From assembly GCA_947177345.1 (NCBI GenBank), contig CAMWUB010000059.1, positions 1-7,733 on the forward strand: DNA of 7,733 nt. Reading direction: 5' to 3'. Below are positions 6,037 to 7,733 of the stretch, piece after piece (the first letter of the stretch is position 1; every line of letters starts with the position of its first letter). Origin of the DNA: an uncultured Ruminococcus sp. (lineage in GTDB: Bacteria; Bacillota; Clostridia; Oscillospirales; Ruminococcaceae). The notes below the pieces were generated by a model. That model did no database searches. It saw only the letters and a program-made list of their open reading frames with translations, and had not been told where the DNA came from. Position numbers and translations under genes: made by a program.

Positions 6037-6054
6037 AAATAACAGGTGATATAT

Positions 6055-6723
6055 ATGATTTACATTACAGGAGATACTCACGGTAATTATAACGATTTCA
6101 TAAAAAGAATATGCCGTTATCCGATTACAAAGGACGATACTGTTATTGTGTGCGGAGACTTCGGTTTTATATGGGATAACCCACGCCACAGGTATTTTTT
6201 AGCTAAACTTACTGTCTTGCCATTTATGATAGCTTTTATTGACGGCAATCATGAAGATTTCAGTCTGCTTGAAACATATCCCGTTGAGGATTGGCACGGC
6301 GGTAAAGTCCATCGGATAGCTGAAAATATCGTTCACCTTATGCGTGGACAGCTTTTCATTATAGAAAACAAAACTTTCTTTACTATGGGCGGTGCTTACT
6401 CAATTGACAAGGCACTTCGCACAGAGGGCGTAAACTGGTGGTCTCGGGAACTTCCTGACAACGACGACTACATAACAGCCGGTGAAACTCTTGAAAAATG
6501 CGGATATAAAACAGATTATGTAATTACGCATACCGTTCCGGAGTCCGTTATATATTATATAAATCACGTTCCTGATAGTCATGATGCGGAACTTACCGGA
6601 TATTTTGAATGGCTTTACAGAAAACTTGACTTTAAAAAATGGTTTGCCGGACATTTTCACATAAACCGTCTTGTCCGTGATAATGTTCAGATATTATTTG
6701 ACGACGTGGAGGTGATAGAATGA
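6055..6723 (+). CDS. Calcineurin-like metallophosphoesterase
   Basis: A 222-residue cytoplasmic phosphoesterase with the whole two-metal signature of the calcineurin-like fold: GDTHGN (6-11; D7, H9), CGDFG (33-37; D35), DGNHE (63-67; N65, H66), VITHT (156-160; H159) and AGHFH (198-202; H200, H202). These residues bind two divalent metals and hydrolyse a phosphomono- or diester; the substrate cannot be told from sequence. There is no signal peptide. The start is ATG at 6055, four bases after AGGTGAT (6044-6050); an in-frame GTG at 6046 lies within that site. The stop overlaps the start of the next gene (ATGA), so they are co-translated and may act together. The gene has its own promoter, divergent from the sigma operon. 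Substrates of related enzymes range from nucleotides to capped or damaged nucleic acids. Confidence 0.93.
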   Translation: MIYITGDTHGNYNDFIKRICRYPITKDDTVIVCGDFGFIWDNPRHRYFLAKLTVLPFMIAFIDGNHEDFSLLETYPVEDWHGGKVHRIAENIVHLMRGQLFIIENKTFFTMGGAYSIDKALRTEGVNWWSRELPDNDDYITAGETLEKCGYKTDYVITHTVPESVIYYINHVPDSHDAELTGYFEWLYRKLDFKKWFAGHFHINRLVRDNVQILFDDVEVIE

Positions 6724-7058
6724 TTCATGAAATGCAGTTAAGGGAAGAACCATTCCGGAAAATATACAGCGGTACTAAAACTGTTGAATTACGTCTGAAT
6801 GACGAAAAACGTAAGAAAGTAAAAACAGGCGATTTTATAGAATTTTCCCTGAATGACAATCCAGATAAAAAAATTCTTGTTGAAGTTATTGCTTTATATC
6901 ATTTCAACAGCTTTGCGGAACTATTTAACGCTATTCCAAAGAAAAAAATGGGATATAGTCCGGAAGAATATGCAAATGCTGATGATATGAACGATTATTA
7001 TTCAAAAGAAAAACAGTCACAATATGGCGTACTTGGAATAGAATTTATCAAACACTGA
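6720..7058 (+). CDS. ASCH-domain protein
   Basis: A 112-residue protein that is one ASCH domain, a PUA-like beta-barrel fold thought to bind RNA or modified nucleotides. Family marks are the N-terminal strand HEMQLREEPFRKIYSGTKTV (3-22) followed by ELRL (23-26), i.e. the G-x-K-x-x-E-x-R motif (G18, K20, E23, R25), then KTGDFIEF (35-42), a helical insertion with YSPEEY (79-84), and the closing strand YGVLGIEF (102-109). The length is normal for a stand-alone member. The ATG overlaps the stop of the phosphoesterase gene, and GGAGGTGAT (6708-6716) provides a strong ribosome binding site inside that gene. The pairing hints at a joint role in nucleic acid or nucleotide metabolism, but this is inference; no partner enzyme or substrate is identifiable. 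Confidence 0.9.
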   Translation: MIHEMQLREEPFRKIYSGTKTVELRLNDEKRKKVKTGDFIEFSLNDNPDKKILVEVIALYHFNSFAELFNAIPKKKMGYSPEEYANADDMNDYYSKEKQSQYGVLGIEFIKH

Positions 7059-7138
7059 TAACAGAAATTTTAACGCTGTACATCTAAATTTTTAATAAAT
7101 TAATATATTGAATTTTATTTCTGAAAAAATATCATTTT

Positions 7139-7203
7139 TTTGTGCATATTGACGGTAAGTAATGGTGTTTTCCCTTATAGACCGACACAGCATATTGCAC
7201 AAA
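7139..7203. promoter_or_regulatory. Dyad and direct repeat in the intergenic region (possible structured leader)
   Basis: TTTGTGCA (7139-7146) and TGCACAAA (7196-7203) are perfect complements 49 bases apart. Inside them CGGT (7153-7156) can pair with ACCG (7181-7184). The octamer GCATATTG also occurs twice (7144-7151 and 7190-7197). The whole intergenic stretch (7059-7255) is otherwise AT-rich, and I see no clear promoter or GC-rich terminator in it. This could be a leader RNA or operator for the zinc-ribbon gene; it matches no riboswitch I know. Confidence 0.3.
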
Positions 7204-7255
7204 TAATACACCTGCTCCCGATTATCATTTCATTATGAAAGGAAGTAAAAATATT

Positions 7256-7733
7256 ATGAAAATTATCTGTAAACAATGTCACAGGGAGTTTGAAATTACT
7301 GATTCGGAAATCAGATACTTCAGAAGTAAAAATCTGAATATCCCTAAAAGATGCAGAAACTGTCGGAAAATAAACAGAAAAATCAATAATCCAGATAATT
7401 ACCAGTATGATTCAACAGAAGCAAAGATTATAAATTACAAGACTATTATTATAATTCTCTGTCTGATTATCATTGCTATACTTATTGTTTCCATAACGGC
7501 TGTAACAGTACTGTCACCGGCGGATAATTCCGGTAATTCAGAATCACATAATTTATCTGTTGTTACACATACACAGCAGACTGAATCAGCTATACATACT
7601 GAACCAATAACTCATACTACTACACAAACAGAGCAGGTTACGCATAAAAAATATACTAAATCATTGAATACAAAAACTGAGCAGGTTACGCATAAAAAAT
7701 ATACTAAATCATTGAATACAAAAACTGAGCAGG
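7256..7733 (+). CDS. Zinc-ribbon membrane protein with tandem repeats (partial, 3' end missing)
   Basis: The first 159 codons of an open frame that runs off the right edge. Residues 5-37 form a treble-clef-like zinc ribbon: CKQC (5-8), then FEIT, then PKRCRNCRK (30-38), giving C5, C8, C33 and C36. The spacing and the PKRCxxCR ending fit the family of probable zinc-ribbon proteins of Firmicutes (the zf-trcl type, recalled from memory). Residues 63-86 are one hydrophobic transmembrane helix. From about 90 the chain is Thr/Ser/Gln/His-rich and should be outside the cell, since the basic zinc domain precedes the helix. From residue 126 it enters exact 16-residue repeats beginning EQVTHKKYTKSLNTKT. 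ATG at 7256 is ten bases after GAAAGGAAG (7237-7245); an in-frame ATG at 7235 lacks a ribosome binding site. Function unknown; the layout of cytoplasmic metal domain, helix and external stalk suggests a surface or sensory protein. Confidence 0.8.
   Translation, partial: MKIICKQCHREFEITDSEIRYFRSKNLNIPKRCRNCRKINRKINNPDNYQYDSTEAKIINYKTIIIILCLIIIAILIVSITAVTVLSPADNSGNSESHNLSVVTHTQQTESAIHTEPITHTTTQTEQVTHKKYTKSLNTKTEQVTHKKYTKSLNTKTEQ
7631..7733 (+). repeat. Perfect 48-bp tandem repeat, coding
   Basis: Two complete copies (7631-7678 and 7679-7726) are identical base for base, and a third begins at 7727 and is cut by the window edge after seven matching bases. The unit is 16 codons, so copy-number change keeps the frame. 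Each unit has four lysines, three threonines, one glutamate, one histidine and one tyrosine, plus a further threonine at its end. Confidence 0.97.

Noticed and set aside
5998..6189. Minus-strand open frame of 63 codons
   Set aside because: It covers the consensus plus-strand promoter and the start of the phosphoesterase and has no ribosome binding site.
6400..6660. Minus-strand open frame of 86 codons opposite the phosphoesterase
   Set aside because: The plus strand holds all catalytic motifs of the phosphoesterase in this stretch; the antisense product has no recognisable feature.
7059..7140. Terminator after the ASCH gene
   Set aside because: There are only A/T stems (for example AAAAAAT/ATTTTTT at 7124-7140) and a distant CAGAAAT/ATTTCTG pair; no GC-bearing hairpin followed by a T-run.
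7631..7733. CRISPR array
   Set aside because: The units are directly abutting and identical with no spacers, and they lie in an open reading frame.

Overview
The window looks like the chromosome of a gut or rumen Ruminococcus-like member of the Oscillospiraceae (Firmicutes). The evidence is an AT-rich composition with strong GGAGG ribosome binding sites, consensus sigma-A promoters, an FMN riboswitch, and two secreted proteins ending in type I dockerin domains, the module that docks enzymes onto cellulosome scaffoldins. The assignment is inferred from gene content only.

Minus strand, positions 1-1666: the start of a riboflavin operon. A perfect-consensus promoter (1638-1666) drives an FMN riboswitch (about 1521-1635), followed by an intrinsic terminator (1468-1495), then ribD (start ATG at 1454) and the 5' part of ribE, which runs off the left edge. 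ribD and ribE abut exactly (stop TAG, then ATG).

Minus strand, positions 1677-5894: a compact four-gene operon. It reads, in order of transcription: an ECF-type RNA polymerase sigma factor (GTG start 5894); a single-pass membrane protein with a short basic cytoplasmic tail, a Thr-rich extracellular stalk of about 220 residues and a C-terminal sensor-like domain, placed like an anti-sigma factor (GTG start 5435, directly after the sigma stop); and two tandem paralogous secreted proteins of unknown function, each with a signal peptide, a roughly 280-residue domain I do not recognise, and a C-terminal dockerin. I infer that the membrane protein senses something outside the cell and controls the sigma factor, and that the dockerin proteins are outputs or partners. 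No terminator is visible between the last dockerin gene and the riboflavin promoter, so the FMN-controlled terminator may be the first stop signal that transcripts from this operon meet.

Plus strand, positions 6008-7058: a perfect-consensus promoter, divergent from the sigma promoter and only a few bases from it, drives a calcineurin-like metallophosphoesterase and an ASCH-domain protein whose genes overlap by ATGA.

Plus strand, 7059-7733: an AT-rich intergenic stretch with a possible structured leader, then the 5' part of a gene for a zinc-ribbon, transmembrane, repeat-containing protein. The window ends inside a perfect 48-bp tandem repeat of this gene, which may be why the sequence stops there.
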